A DNA stretch of 11,996 nucleotides. Origin: an uncultured Clostridia bacterium (lineage in GTDB: Bacteria; Bacillota; Clostridia; Oscillospirales; Butyricicoccaceae). The stretch is from the NCBI GenBank assembly GCA_910586575.1, contig CAJUJQ010000099.1, positions 1 through 11,996 of the forward strand, in the 5' to 3' direction. Each line of letters opens with the position of its first letter. Within the stretch, counting starts at the first letter, position 1. Made by a program: the position numbers and the translations under genes. Below the pieces are notes generated by a model. It ran no database searches, was not told the DNA's origin, and was given only the letters and a program-made list of their open reading frames with translations. Below, piece by piece: positions 1-6,691 of the stretch.

Positions 1-148
1 TGATTCTTATTTTAGCGGCTTCTTCGCTTGTGGTAATCGTCCACTCCATATATCTTGCGCTTTCCGGCTGTGACCAGACATTGCGGTACATTTCTATCCA
101 GTCCAAAAACCTTGCTTTATCTAAAATAAGGCTCTCTGTTTCAATCAT
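1..148 (-). CDS. GNAT family N-acetyltransferase, N-terminal part
   Basis: Partial gene: it starts at ATG 148-146 and runs off the left edge, leaving about 49 codons. The N-terminus begins MIETESLILDKARFLDW and continues through MYRNVWSQPESARYMEW. This resembles the beta1/alpha1 start of RimJ/RimL-type GNAT proteins, which move an acetyl group from acetyl-CoA to an amine. The acetyl-CoA binding motif would lie beyond the edge, so the substrate cannot be inferred. A G-rich stretch (GGGGGG) lies about 8 bases before the ATG and could serve as ribosome binding site. The gene lies 35 bases downstream of the histidine-kinase remnant on the same strand. Family assignment is from recognition of the N-terminal pattern only. 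Confidence 0.7.
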   Translation of the reverse strand, partial: MIETESLILDKARFLDWIEMYRNVWSQPESARYMEWTITTSEEAAKIRI

Positions 149-183
149 GCACAAAGCCCCCCAAATTCTGATTGAATTACAAA

Positions 184-430
184 TTATGATCCACGAGGAA
201 GAAATATAGAAAATGTAGAGCCGCTGCCTACTGTTGAAGCCATCTTGGTGTAGCCGCCCTGCATGGTGATGATCCCGCGGGCAAGATACAGCCCTATGCC
301 AATGCCCTCAACGTCGTGTACTTCTTCCTCCCGGCAGAAGCGTTTGAAGCTCATCCCCTGCCTGCTCTCCGCGATACCCCTGCCGCTGCCCGCAATATCA
401 ATTTTCACATACAGCTCCCAGCATTGAACA
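184..430 (-). pseudogene. Sensor histidine kinase C-terminal fragment (HATPase domain remnant)
   Basis: About 75 codons match the end of a HATPase_c domain: YVKIDIAGSGRGI corresponds to the G1 box, VEGIGIGLYLARGIITMQGG to the G2 box, and GSGSTFSIFLPR to the usual end of the domain. The sensor, dimerisation (H-box) and N-box parts are missing. The G1 box reads AGSGRGI where the family has DxGxGI; that Asp contacts the adenine of ATP, so the fragment could not bind ATP normally. No start codon or ribosome binding site belongs to it: the frame simply opens inside the 3' end of the neighbouring unidentified ORF. I read it as a decayed remnant left after deletion or recombination. Confidence 0.75.
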
Positions 431-709
431 GACACCCGGATCGCACCGCACGCTGGCGGGTGCGGTCGGATACGCCCGGTAAAATCTCCCGGTAGAGCGC
501 CACCTTGTCCATGCCGTCTGCATCGTCTTCCTCACGCATCCGGCGCATGAGGACGCACAGCCGCCGCGGCTTTTCCAGATACTTCTGCCGCGTTTTATTC
601 TCCTGCTTCTCCAACGGAAACGGCTCCAGCGTTACGGGAACGAAAGCTTTTCTCCCCCTGTCCCACCGCCCACCTGGATATCCTCGTTGCTCCCCCATTT
701 TTTGCCCAT
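405..709 (-). pseudogene. Unidentified ORF, probably frameshifted
   Basis: A strong ribosome binding site (AGGAGG, 6 bases before) precedes ATG 709-707. That frame encodes only 25 residues (MGKKWGSNEDIQVGGGTGGE...) before a stop at 632-634. The frame one step away stays open from there to a stop at 405 and reads like real protein: VTLEPFPLEKQENKTRQKYL, then RRLCVLMRRMREEDDADGMD, then VALYREILPG. A single missing base near 632 would join the two into one protein of about 100 residues. The last residues (SGCLFNAGSCM) run into the histidine-kinase remnant, so the original 3' end may be lost. I do not recognise the family. Its position next to gene scraps and near a tnpV remnant suggests a mobile-element accessory gene, which is inference. 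Confidence 0.4.
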
Positions 710-814
710 GCTGTTCCTCCTGTTCTGGCGCATCCGCCTGTGTTGTAATGCCAGTATAGCACACCGGCCCGGCTGTTTTTGACAGCCGTATTGTCGCACC
801 TCCGGCAAAAGCAC

Positions 815-832
815 GACCGGTCTTTACCGGTC
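815..832 (-). terminator. Stem-loop after the MBL-fold gene
   Basis: GACCGGT and ACCGGTC form a perfect 7-bp stem around a 4-base loop, 10 bases downstream of the MBL-fold stop codon at 843-845. In minus-strand sense it is followed by GTGCTTTTG, a short imperfect U-tract, so termination would be moderate. Confidence 0.45.
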
Positions 833-842
833 ATACTTATGC

Positions 843-1816
843 TCACAGTTCGTCCAGGTTCAGCGGCTCCCCATCGGCGAGAACCTTCACCCGGTCCGCC
901 CAGGGCGCAAACTCCGGGATGGCGGTAAACTCATCCGCCCGTTCGGTGTGCATGGGAACGATGACCTTGGGATTAACCGTCTCGATCAGACTGGCAATGG
1001 TCTCCACATAGGCGTGGCCGCCGATGTGGAGCTGTTTGTAGGGACAGTCACCGATGAAGTCGATCCGGGCTTGGTCGGCGTGTTCCGGTTTCAGGTAGCC
1101 GTCCCGCATGGAGTAGATGACCTGGCCGTCCAGGGGGTAAAATTCATCCCGTATTTCCTCGAATGTGCTTTTCCGCGCCGGATTGGCGTTTTTTCGCGCC
1201 AGCATCATAAAGACGTCGTGTTTCAGGCGGTCGCCAGGTACCGGCCCAATCAAGACCGGCTTTTTCAGCGAAGTTCCAAGTCCTCGCAGATGGCTCCACT
1301 GGCGGCTGCCCTTCAGAACCCGGATAACAGGGTGGTTTTCGGAGCAAAAGAGTATCTTCTTTCCGGCAGCCTGAATGTAAAACATATAGGCGTCCGGCGC
1401 GGAGTGGTCCACATAGAAGGGAAGCACCTGAATATTCTGAAATACGCCCAACTCCTCCCCGGACTGATAGGTCTGCATCCGTTCTACCACCGGCAGGCCC
1501 TTTTCCACGGAGATGTAGGCCAGACGGGTGACAAGGACCTTCAAAAGCTCCTTTGCCATGGGACCGATATACATAAGCACGTCATCGGGGACCTTTTTAT
1601 AAAGCCCGTAGTGGTCGCCGTGGGGGTGGGTGAACAGCAGCCCCGCTGCCGGACGGCCATCAAAGACTTTGGATACAAGCACACCGTCCCGGATGGGCGC
1701 ATCGGAATCGGGCAGATTGGCTCCTAAATCAATGAGGACACGCCCCCGTCGGAGGTGATTTCGGTGCAGCAGCCGCCGATCTGGTGAGTGCCGCGGCAGA
1801 TGGTCAGTTTCGCTAT
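843..1816 (-). pseudogene. MBL-fold metallo-hydrolase (RNase J-like), start codon lost and frameshifted
   Basis: The long open part encodes a metallo-beta-lactamase fold protein. It has the metal-binding motif THPHGDHYG (HxHxDH, residues 63-71 of the reconstructed protein) and later C-terminal metal-ligand segments including VPMHTE, as in RNase J-like hydrolases. These are mainly Zn-dependent phosphodiesterases, nucleases or lactonases; the substrate here is unknown. Upstream the conserved start AKLTICRGTHQIGGCCTEI continues in another frame. One base is missing in the run of G (C on the plus strand) at 1743-1747. The codon correctly spaced after the GGAGG ribosome binding site is ATA (1816-1814), not ATG, and a TAG lies two codons before it. 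With ATG and one extra base the protein would be 324 residues. A shortened product could start at GTG 1682-1680, but it would lack the first beta strands. The gene begins 3 bases after the stop of the nuclease-like gene, so the two formed an operon. Confidence 0.8.
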
Positions 1817-1819
1817 ACT

Positions 1820-2671
1820 CTATCCTCCATAAATCTCTGTTATGATGTCTGCTAACAGCTGGGCAAGATCATCTTTCGCATCACGCAGACCGCCTACAGA
1901 TGCTTTCAAGCTAACACTGGAGTCTATGCCATCGGGAGCGATATAAAGCTCCTTCCACCTTGCTCTGAGTTCCTCCCACTCGCGTTCTGCCTTATCCTGT
2001 TTTTGCTTGTCCTTCTTTCTGGGCTTTTTGGGGAATACCCTGTCCCCGTTAGGCGTCAGGTAGACCAGCCGCAAAGGCTTTTCCCACAGGTCCTGTATTT
2101 CGCCAGCGTGATGCTCCAGAAGTTGTCCCACCGTATAGAGATATTTACGGGTCGAGGCCAGCCTCTTGTCTCCCAAATAACTTTTCGCACAGCGTTCTGA
2201 GTCTGTCTTTTTGCCCTCCCCGGTTACCTGCTGAAAATCAGTGAGTAAGGTTTGTGCAGTCCAGGGGTGGTCGAGTTTAAATGTTATGTTCATGATATCC
2301 AGCAACCGTTTTCCCAACACCACACAAAAGGTCTTATCCCTGCCGTAACAATTTCGGATGTATCGCTCCGCCTGTTTCGTGTTGATGCTTCCCTTGGTCG
2401 TTTTCAGCTCGACCAGATAAACGAAGTTATCATCCTCCAAAACATAATCGATTTTTGGCCCTCGGTTGTTTTCATCGCCCTCATCCGAAATGGACATTTC
2501 CTTGGTCAGGAAAGTCAGGCTTCCCACCTTTTCACCCAACTGTCCCCGAACAATTTGCGGAATGTAAGGTGTCAGCAGCGTGTCCAGAATAACTTCCGCT
2601 TTGATATTGGGGGTGAAGTAGTCGTTGACCACCCGTTCTCTGATCTCTTCCATGAGATCGTTCTCAGACAT
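1820..2671 (-). CDS. PD-(D/E)XK nuclease-superfamily protein
   Basis: A 283-residue protein with a recognisable PD-(D/E)XK nuclease core: GPKIDYVL (Asp75), then VELKTT (Glu88, Lys90) and QAERY (Gln100 to Tyr104, the QxxxY motif of RecB/Cas4-type nucleases). These residues would bind a metal ion and cut DNA or RNA. The N-terminal 60 residues are helical-looking and the C-terminal half contains a very basic stretch (FPKKPRKKDKQKQDKAE, about residues 210-230) that could bind nucleic acid. The start ATG 2671-2669 follows AAAGGAG, and a good promoter lies at 2705-2733. The stop codon is part of the ribosome binding site of the following MBL-fold gene. I do not recognise a named family; a role in defence or nucleic acid processing is inference from fold and context. 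Confidence 0.75.
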   Translation of the reverse strand: MSENDLMEEIRERVVNDYFTPNIKAEVILDTLLTPYIPQIVRGQLGEKVGSLTFLTKEMSISDEGDENNRGPKIDYVLEDDNFVYLVELKTTKGSINTKQAERYIRNCYGRDKTFCVVLGKRLLDIMNITFKLDHPWTAQTLLTDFQQVTGEGKKTDSERCAKSYLGDKRLASTRKYLYTVGQLLEHHAGEIQDLWEKPLRLVYLTPNGDRVFPKKPRKKDKQKQDKAEREWEELRARWKELYIAPDGIDSSVSLKASVGGLRDAKDDLAQLLADIITEIYGG

Positions 2672-2704
2672 AATCCCAGCTCCTTTCCTTCCTCCCTGTC
2701 GAAA

Positions 2705-2733
2705 AGTATATCATGCTGGCATGCGAATAGCAA
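2705..2733 (-). promoter_or_regulatory. Sigma-A-type promoter of the nuclease-like/MBL unit
   Basis: In minus-strand sense TTGCTA (2733-2728), a 17-base spacer and TATACT (2710-2705) form a -35/-10 pair. It lies about 34 bases upstream of the ATG of the PD-(D/E)XK gene, and no other gene is between them. Confidence 0.65.
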
Positions 2734-2841
2734 GCAGGCGTATTGTCGGGGTGGTGCGTGAGCAATCGGGGGAGGATAAGCAAATTCCTGCTATCTGTTT
2801 GTCAGCGGCTTTTTGAGAGAATTTCACAGTATGTAAGGCAT

Positions 2842-2886
2842 AAAAACATTAAGGGAGGGACTTGCCAATATAGCAAGTTCCCCCTT
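2842..2886 (-). terminator. Rho-independent terminator downstream of tnpV
   Basis: AAGGGAGGGACTTGC and GCAAGTTCCCCCTT pair as a stem of about 14 bp (one bulged or mismatched spot) around a 7-base loop at 2851-2886. In minus-strand sense it is followed by AATGTTTTTA, a T-run at 2847-2842. It lies 48 bases after the original tnpV stop and separates that gene from the next promoter. Confidence 0.65.
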
Positions 2887-2933
2887 CATATTTGTGTTCT
2901 CGTACCAGCACATTTGCCGGGGTTTTGAGCCTG

Positions 2934-3321
2934 TTAAGCGTTGATTAGCTCACTTCTGATGATTTCCTCTGCGCGGCTGGCAATACTTGTTCATACGCCT
3001 AATCCATTCTCACTGCGCCTTACGCTTCATATCTTCGGTCACGCCCTCATCCTCCGCCATCTGGTGAATGAGGTGGCGATAGCGACCCCGTGCCTGTTCG
3101 TTGAGATCAGCAAGATAGGTGTGCAGCCTGCCTGTCAAAATCAGGTAATTGAGCAGAAGTGGATTCGTTTCTTCCGGATATGCTCTGTGCATCCGCCCCC
3201 ACTTTCCGACAAGGCAGTCATCGCCCTCCGGCAGTTCAATGGCTGGAATGTAGTAATCCCCGGCAAGGACATAATCATTCCCGCTTGTTTCATCATGGAT
3301 TTTTGGTTTCAATTCGTTCAT
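2934..3321 (-). pseudogene. tnpV: TnpV-type transposon-encoded protein, disrupted
   Basis: The protein MNELKPKIHDETSGNDYVLA...GDYYIPAIELPEG...GKWGRMHRAYPEE...LLLNYLILTGRLHTYLADL is a clear member of the TnpV family, small proteins of unknown exact function carried by Tn4451-like and other clostridial integrative elements. The open frame stops after 103 residues at TGA 3012-3010. Beyond it the usual C-terminus is still visible: EWIRRMN in the same frame, then after one extra A (2987/2988) SIASRAEEIIRSELINA and a TAA at 2936-2934. So there are two lesions: a premature stop and a +1 frameshift. Full length would be about 128 residues, normal for the family. There is no good ribosome binding site before ATG 3321. 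No transposase or recombinase is nearby, so this is a left-over piece of an element. Confidence 0.85.
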
Positions 3322-3358
3322 TCGAAAAGCGGCAGGGCGGCGCTTCCCCACTCCACTA

Positions 3359-3385
3359 TAGGGGAGGGAATAAACCGCTCCCCTA
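3359..3385. repeat. Short inverted repeat upstream of tnpV
   Basis: TAGGGGAG (3359-3366) and CTCCCCTA (3378-3385) form a perfect 8-bp inverted repeat with an 11-base loop between the YxjI-like gene and tnpV. In minus-strand sense it lies 54 bases after the YxjI-like stop. There is no T-run right after it, so it is a poor terminator; it may be a small palindromic repeat or part of the old element boundary. Confidence 0.4.
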
Positions 3386-3439
3386 CAAAACAAATATGGA
3401 GCAGGTGAATTATCAACGGTGGCAGGCATCAATACGTAC

Positions 3440-3907
3440 TCATTTTCGTGAGCACTTTGCCGCGTCAATCGCCAGCACAATCATCAGGCAGTACAGCGCA
3501 TCCTCCGGACGGTCAATCGCCATTAAATAGGTATCCGTCCAGTTGAGCAGCTGCTTGGACAGCCGCATAACCGTGCGCGCACCGTCGCTGACCGTATAAT
3601 CCCACTCCCAGAGATCACCATCCACCTGCCAGCCGCAGCAATCCACCCGGAACTGCGGACGGAACAGCGTGAACGCCTGCTGGATTTCACCGACCAAACG
3701 TTCCCCGATATACAGCTCAAACTTGGGCAGGAAAGTCAGCACCCGTTCCTGCACCCGTCCAACCGGATTTCCGGCGGCGTCGTAGATTTGCAGGCGGTGG
3801 CCCCAACTCAGCTCTCCCCGGACGGTATAGGCCGTGTTCCCGTCCTCATCATAGATATCATAGCTGTCGAACCAGGAAAACAGCCGTTGTTTGAACAGCA
3901 GCCGCAT
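3440..3907 (-). CDS. LURP-one-related (YxjI-like) family protein
   Basis: A 155-residue protein starting MRLLFKQRLFSWFDSYDIYD, with the repeated beta-strand pattern typical of LURP-one-related/YxjI proteins (Tubby-like barrel fold): GNTAYTVRGELSWGHRLQIYD, then VGRVQERVLTFLPKFELYI, and WQVDGDLWEWDYTV further on. Family members are small single-barrel proteins whose function in bacteria is not established; phospholipid binding has been suggested from the Tubby similarity. The ATG at 3907-3905 is preferred over upstream in-frame codons because GAAAGGGGGAAGG lies just before it and the family N-terminus starts there. Promoter TTGCAA-17-TATGAT lies at 4019-4047. The R2 repeat copy at 3935-4019 occupies nearly all of the predicted 5' untranslated leader. 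The frame is intact, unlike most genes to its left. Confidence 0.75.
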   Translation of the reverse strand: MRLLFKQRLFSWFDSYDIYDEDGNTAYTVRGELSWGHRLQIYDAAGNPVGRVQERVLTFLPKFELYIGERLVGEIQQAFTLFRPQFRVDCCGWQVDGDLWEWDYTVSDGARTVMRLSKQLLNWTDTYLMAIDRPEDALYCLMIVLAIDAAKCSRK

Positions 3908-3934
3908 CAGCCTTCCCCCTTTCCTGTCGTATAT

Positions 3935-4019
3935 TAGGCCTGTTTGGAAATCATTGGCGCACCGTCTGACGCAAGCCTTTGCCGTCATCCGGCACACCCC
4001 TGCTTTCCGGACAGGTCTA
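3935..4019. repeat. R2 inverted-repeat element, copy 1
   Basis: Ends TAGGCCTGTTTGGAAA (3935-3950) and TTTCCGGACAGGTCTA (4004-4019) are inverted copies with 13 of 16 matches, bounding 85 bp. The same ends, plus the adjoining ATTGGCRYACC, recur at 6692-6867 on the other strand, which makes this a dispersed element rather than a simple hairpin. No ORF fits inside. It would sit in the 5' leader of the YxjI-like transcript. Confidence 0.6.
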
Positions 4020-4047
4020 TCATAACATGCCGCGCGGCGGATTGCAA
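4019..4047 (-). promoter_or_regulatory. Promoter of the YxjI-like gene
   Basis: In minus-strand sense TTGCAA (4047-4042), a 17-base spacer and TATGAT (4024-4019). The predicted transcription start falls a few bases inside the R2 element, about 105 bases before the ATG. Confidence 0.6.
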
Positions 4048-4211
4048 CCGCCGATTCCTATACGTTGTAGTAGCCCCTTTTACGGAATGGAAAATTCTGG
4101 ACTGCAATGCCAACCAAAAAAGAATTTTTCGCGGGAGAAAATAACAATTTGGTGACAAAAGACAGTGCCTTTGGGGTTTCGGATGACGGATATCACTCGG
4201 AATCAGTCAAA

Positions 4212-4236
4212 TTCACATATTTTACCGATTTGTGAA
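4212..4236. promoter_or_regulatory. Inverted repeat upstream of the HPr promoter, possible operator
   Basis: TTCACA (4212-4217) and TGTGAA (4231-4236) are a perfect 6-bp inverted repeat with 13 bases between, centred about 37 bases upstream of the -35 box. It could bind a dimeric regulator; I see no cre (CcpA) site match. Weak evidence. Confidence 0.25.
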
Positions 4237-4260
4237 CGAACTTTTTTGGAAAAACGAATA

Positions 4261-4289
4261 TTGACGAACGCGCCAAAAACGAGTATCCT
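4261..4289 (+). promoter_or_regulatory. Promoter of the HPr-like gene
   Basis: TTGACG (4261-4266), a 17-base spacer and TATCCT (4284-4289), 45 bases before the ATG. The ribosome binding site is TAGGAG at 4319-4324. Confidence 0.65.
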
Positions 4290-4334
4290 ATAGTTAAGTT
4301 GGATTATTTAGTTTGAAGTAGGAGCGATGCAAGT

Positions 4335-4598
4335 ATGTTTTCTAAAGAGGTACAGGTAACCAACCAGGTAGGCCTTTACGCCCGCCCGGCCACATTCTTC
4401 ATTCAGAAGGCGAACGAATTCAAGAGCACCATCCTTGTTGAGAAGGAAGAGCGCCGCGTCAACGCAAAATCCCTGCTCGGCATCCTTTCCCTCGGCATCA
4501 CCAAGGGCACCACAATCAACCTGATTGCTGACGGCCCTGATGAGGAGGAAGCAGTCACCGCACTGGTCGATCTGATTACCTCCAACTTCGTTGACTGA
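4335..4598 (+). CDS. HPr-family protein with Tyr15 in place of the catalytic His (Crh-like)
   Basis: An 87-residue protein of normal HPr length and fold signature (MFSKEVQVTNQVGLYARPAT, then RRVNAKSLLGILSLGI). HPr normally carries phosphate from enzyme I to PTS sugar transporters on His15 in the motif GLHARPA. Here the codon at 4377-4379 is TAC, giving GLYARPA, so it cannot take phosphate from enzyme I in the usual way. The regulatory Ser46 site (NAKSLLG), target of HPr kinase/phosphorylase, is kept. That combination matches the logic of Bacillus Crh, where His15 is Gln and only catabolite-repression signalling remains. It has its own promoter and terminator and is not in an operon with ptsI or other PTS genes. 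Function as a CcpA co-regulator is inference. Confidence 0.85.
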   Translation: MFSKEVQVTNQVGLYARPATFFIQKANEFKSTILVEKEERRVNAKSLLGILSLGITKGTTINLIADGPDEEEAVTALVDLITSNFVD

Positions 4599-4623
4599 TG
4601 GAACGTCCCCCGCGACCCCTTAG

Positions 4624-4650
4624 AAGCACCGCGTTTCGCGGTGCTTTTTT
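4624..4650 (+). terminator. Rho-independent terminator of the HPr-like gene
   Basis: AAGCACCGCG / CGCGGTGCTT form a perfect 10-bp stem with a TTT loop, with the T-run continuing to 4650. It lies 25 bases after the stop codon. Confidence 0.9.
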
Positions 4651-4688
4651 AGGGTTTGTTTGATAAATGGAAATGGTCCCAGCGGCGA

Positions 4689-4699
4689 GGGGGGGGGGG
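4689..4699 (+). repeat. Run of eleven G in the uvrC upstream region
   Basis: A homopolymer of 11 G sits between the HPr terminator and uvrC, about 140 bases before the uvrC ATG. Such runs slip during replication. No clear promoter was found around it. Confidence 0.9.
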
Positions 4700-4840
4700 T
4701 CCGCCAATCAAGGCAAGTTTTCGCAGGAATCCTGACGGATTTCAAGAAAATTCAGCGCAGAGCGGCGAAAAAAGACCCGTCGATGGGTGCCGGGACATTT
4801 GTCAAACAACCCCCGGGTCAGTGATGGAAAGGAGCCGAAA

Positions 4841-6691
4841 ATGTCCCGTAAGGAGGAGCTAAAAGCCCGTGTGCTCAGCCTGCCGCGTGAGCCGGGGGTT
4901 TATATCATGAAAAACAAGGACGGCGATGTCATCTACGTCGGCAAGGCCAAGGCACTCAAGAACCGCGTGACTTCTTATTTCCAGAGTGACAGCCGCCACA
5001 ACGCCAAGACCCGCCGCATGGTTTCCCTGATTGACGATTTCGAGATCATCGTCACCGAGAGCGAATTTGAAGCGCTGGTGCTCGAAAACGCCATGATTAA
5101 AAAATATAAGCCCAAGTATAATATTTTGCTCAAGGACGACAAGGGCTACCCCTATATCAAGGTAACCTGTTCCAAGCCTTACCCTGGCTTCCAGATTGTT
5201 TCCCGTCCGGCTGCGGACGCCGACCGTTATTTTGGGCCGTACCCGGGACGCAGGGCTGCGCGGCGCGCGATTGACACCATCTGCGAAGCGTTGCGCCTGA
5301 AAACTTGCAGCCGGGTTTTCCCGCGCGACATCGGCAAGGGGCGCCCCTGCCTGAACCAGCACCTGGGGCGGTGCGTCGCGCCGTGCACGGGCGAAGTCCC
5401 GCCGGAGGAATACGCCGCGCTGGTCGGGCAGGCGATGAACCTGCTGGAGGGCAATTACAAGGGGCTGCGGCGGGAAATCGAACAGAAAATGCAGGAGGCC
5501 GCCGAGGAACTGCAATTCGAGCGCGCCGTCATCCTGCGCGACCGCCTGCGCGCGGTGGACGCCATCGGCCAGCGGCAAAAGGTGGTTGCGGGTTCGTTCG
5601 CCGATCTGGACGTGCTGGCATATCATCAGGGGCAAACGCGCGGCTGCCTGGTCGTGCTGCACTATCTGAACGGCGCGCTGCAAGACAAGGAATATACGCT
5701 GCTGGAGGATTCCGCCGAGGAGGGCGGGGAAATCCTGGCCGCGTTTTTGAAGCAGTATTACGCCATGCGCAAGGCGGTGCCGCGTACCGTGCTGCTGTCC
5801 GAGCCGATTGAAGAGGACGAAGCCGTCGCGGCGTACCTGTCCGATATCGCCGGGCGCAAGGTCGAGCTGGCCGTCCCGCAGCGGGGCAGGCGGCACGACC
5901 TCATAAAGCTCGCGCGCAAGAACGCTGCCGAGGAGATTTTACGCATTGAGACCGCCAACGAGCGGCGGGTGAAATCGCTTGAGCTGCTGCAAAGCATGAC
6001 CGGCATGGACACCCTCCCAGTGCTGCTGGAAAGCTATGATATTTCCAACCTTGCGGGCACCAACACGGTCGGCTCGATGGTGGTGTTCGAGAACGGCAAG
6101 CCGCTCAAAAGCCGCTATCGAAAGTTTAAGATTGAGTGTGCCGCGCAGGGGCAGGACGACTACGCCTCCATGGCGGAGATGCTGACCCGGCGGCTGACCC
6201 ACTGGAAGGATGGCGACGAGAAATTCTCGCCGCTGCCGAGCGCCTTCCTGATTGACGGCGGCCTGGGGCACGTGCGCACCGCACAGAAGGTGCTGGACAG
6301 CTTCGGGGTGGATACCCCATGCTTCGGTATGGTCAAGGACGATCACCACCGTACACGCGGCCTGGTGTCCCCGGACGGGCGGGAGTTCGGCATTTCGACG
6401 GTACCGGCGGTGTTCGCGCTCATCGGGCGCATCCAGGAGGAAACCCACCGCTTCGCCATCACCTACAACCGGGCGCTGTCCGGGCGCAGGCTGCGCGGCT
6501 CGACACTCGACCAGATTGACGGTGTCGGTGAAAAGCGCCGCGCCGAGCTGCTGCGCCACTTCGGCAGCATTGAAAATATTAAGGCGGCGGATGTCCGGGA
6601 GCTGGCGCGCATCGTGCCGCTTTCGGTTGCACAGAAGGTGTACGAATTTTATCACAAAGGACCTGAAAAGGGAGCGTCCGGCCCGACATAA
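4841..6691 (+). CDS. uvrC: Excinuclease ABC subunit C (UvrC)
   Basis: UvrC makes both cuts flanking a DNA lesion after UvrA/UvrB recognition in nucleotide excision repair. The 616-residue protein has the full domain order. The N-terminal GIY-YIG nuclease has GVY 19-21, YVG 32-34, Arg42 and Glu82. A four-cysteine cluster (C156, C170, C178, C182) matches the spacing of the [4Fe-4S] site reported for UvrC. The UVR helical-hairpin domain that binds UvrB is near residues 208-243. The C-terminal RNase H-like nuclease starts near residue 399 (YDISN) with DGGLGH near 470. Helix-hairpin-helix DNA-binding motifs end the protein (IDGVGEKRRAELLRHFGS). ATG 4841 is chosen over the in-frame codon at 4787 because GAAAGGAG precedes it and the family N-terminus starts there. 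The gene is followed by R2/R1 repeats and then rsmD on the same strand. Confidence 0.97.
   Translation: MSRKEELKARVLSLPREPGVYIMKNKDGDVIYVGKAKALKNRVTSYFQSDSRHNAKTRRMVSLIDDFEIIVTESEFEALVLENAMIKKYKPKYNILLKDDKGYPYIKVTCSKPYPGFQIVSRPAADADRYFGPYPGRRAARRAIDTICEALRLKTCSRVFPRDIGKGRPCLNQHLGRCVAPCTGEVPPEEYAALVGQAMNLLEGNYKGLRREIEQKMQEAAEELQFERAVILRDRLRAVDAIGQRQKVVAGSFADLDVLAYHQGQTRGCLVVLHYLNGALQDKEYTLLEDSAEEGGEILAAFLKQYYAMRKAVPRTVLLSEPIEEDEAVAAYLSDIAGRKVELAVPQRGRRHDLIKLARKNAAEEILRIETANERRVKSLELLQSMTGMDTLPVLLESYDISNLAGTNTVGSMVVFENGKPLKSRYRKFKIECAAQGQDDYASMAEMLTRRLTHWKDGDEKFSPLPSAFLIDGGLGHVRTAQKVLDSFGVDTPCFGMVKDDHHRTRGLVSPDGREFGISTVPAVFALIGRIQEETHRFAITYNRALSGRRLRGSTLDQIDGVGEKRRAELLRHFGSIENIKAADVRELARIVPLSVAQKVYEFYHKGPEKGASGPT

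Larger units (their letters stand above)
3908..4260. other. Divergent spacer between the YxjI-like gene and the HPr-like gene
   Basis: No coding region was recognised. The left part holds the leader and promoter of the minus-strand YxjI-like gene and one R2 repeat copy. A small stem (GGCGG-ATTGCAA-CCGCC, about 4036-4052) overlaps that -35 region. The right part, from about 4100, is A/T-rich and leads into the HPr promoter. Confidence 0.6.

Noticed and set aside
948..1727. Plus-strand ORF of 259 codons opposite the MBL-fold gene
   Set aside because: The minus strand has the MBL metal-binding motif and operon spacing; the plus ORF has neither motif nor ribosome binding site.
2252..2761. Plus-strand ORF opposite the PD-(D/E)XK gene
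   Set aside because: Antisense shadow; it runs across the promoter of the minus-strand gene and has no known pattern.
4261..4276. CcpA cre site at the HPr promoter
   Set aside because: TTGACGAACGCGCCA differs from the cre consensus at a required position.
4787..4840. Upstream in-frame start for uvrC
   Set aside because: The extra 18 residues are unlike UvrC, and the GAAAGGAG site points to ATG 4841.
4859..5896. Long minus-strand ORF (345 codons) opposite uvrC
   Set aside because: It is the antisense shadow of a strongly conserved gene; the translation shows no domain and has no ribosome binding site. The same holds for the minus ORF at 5939-6655.
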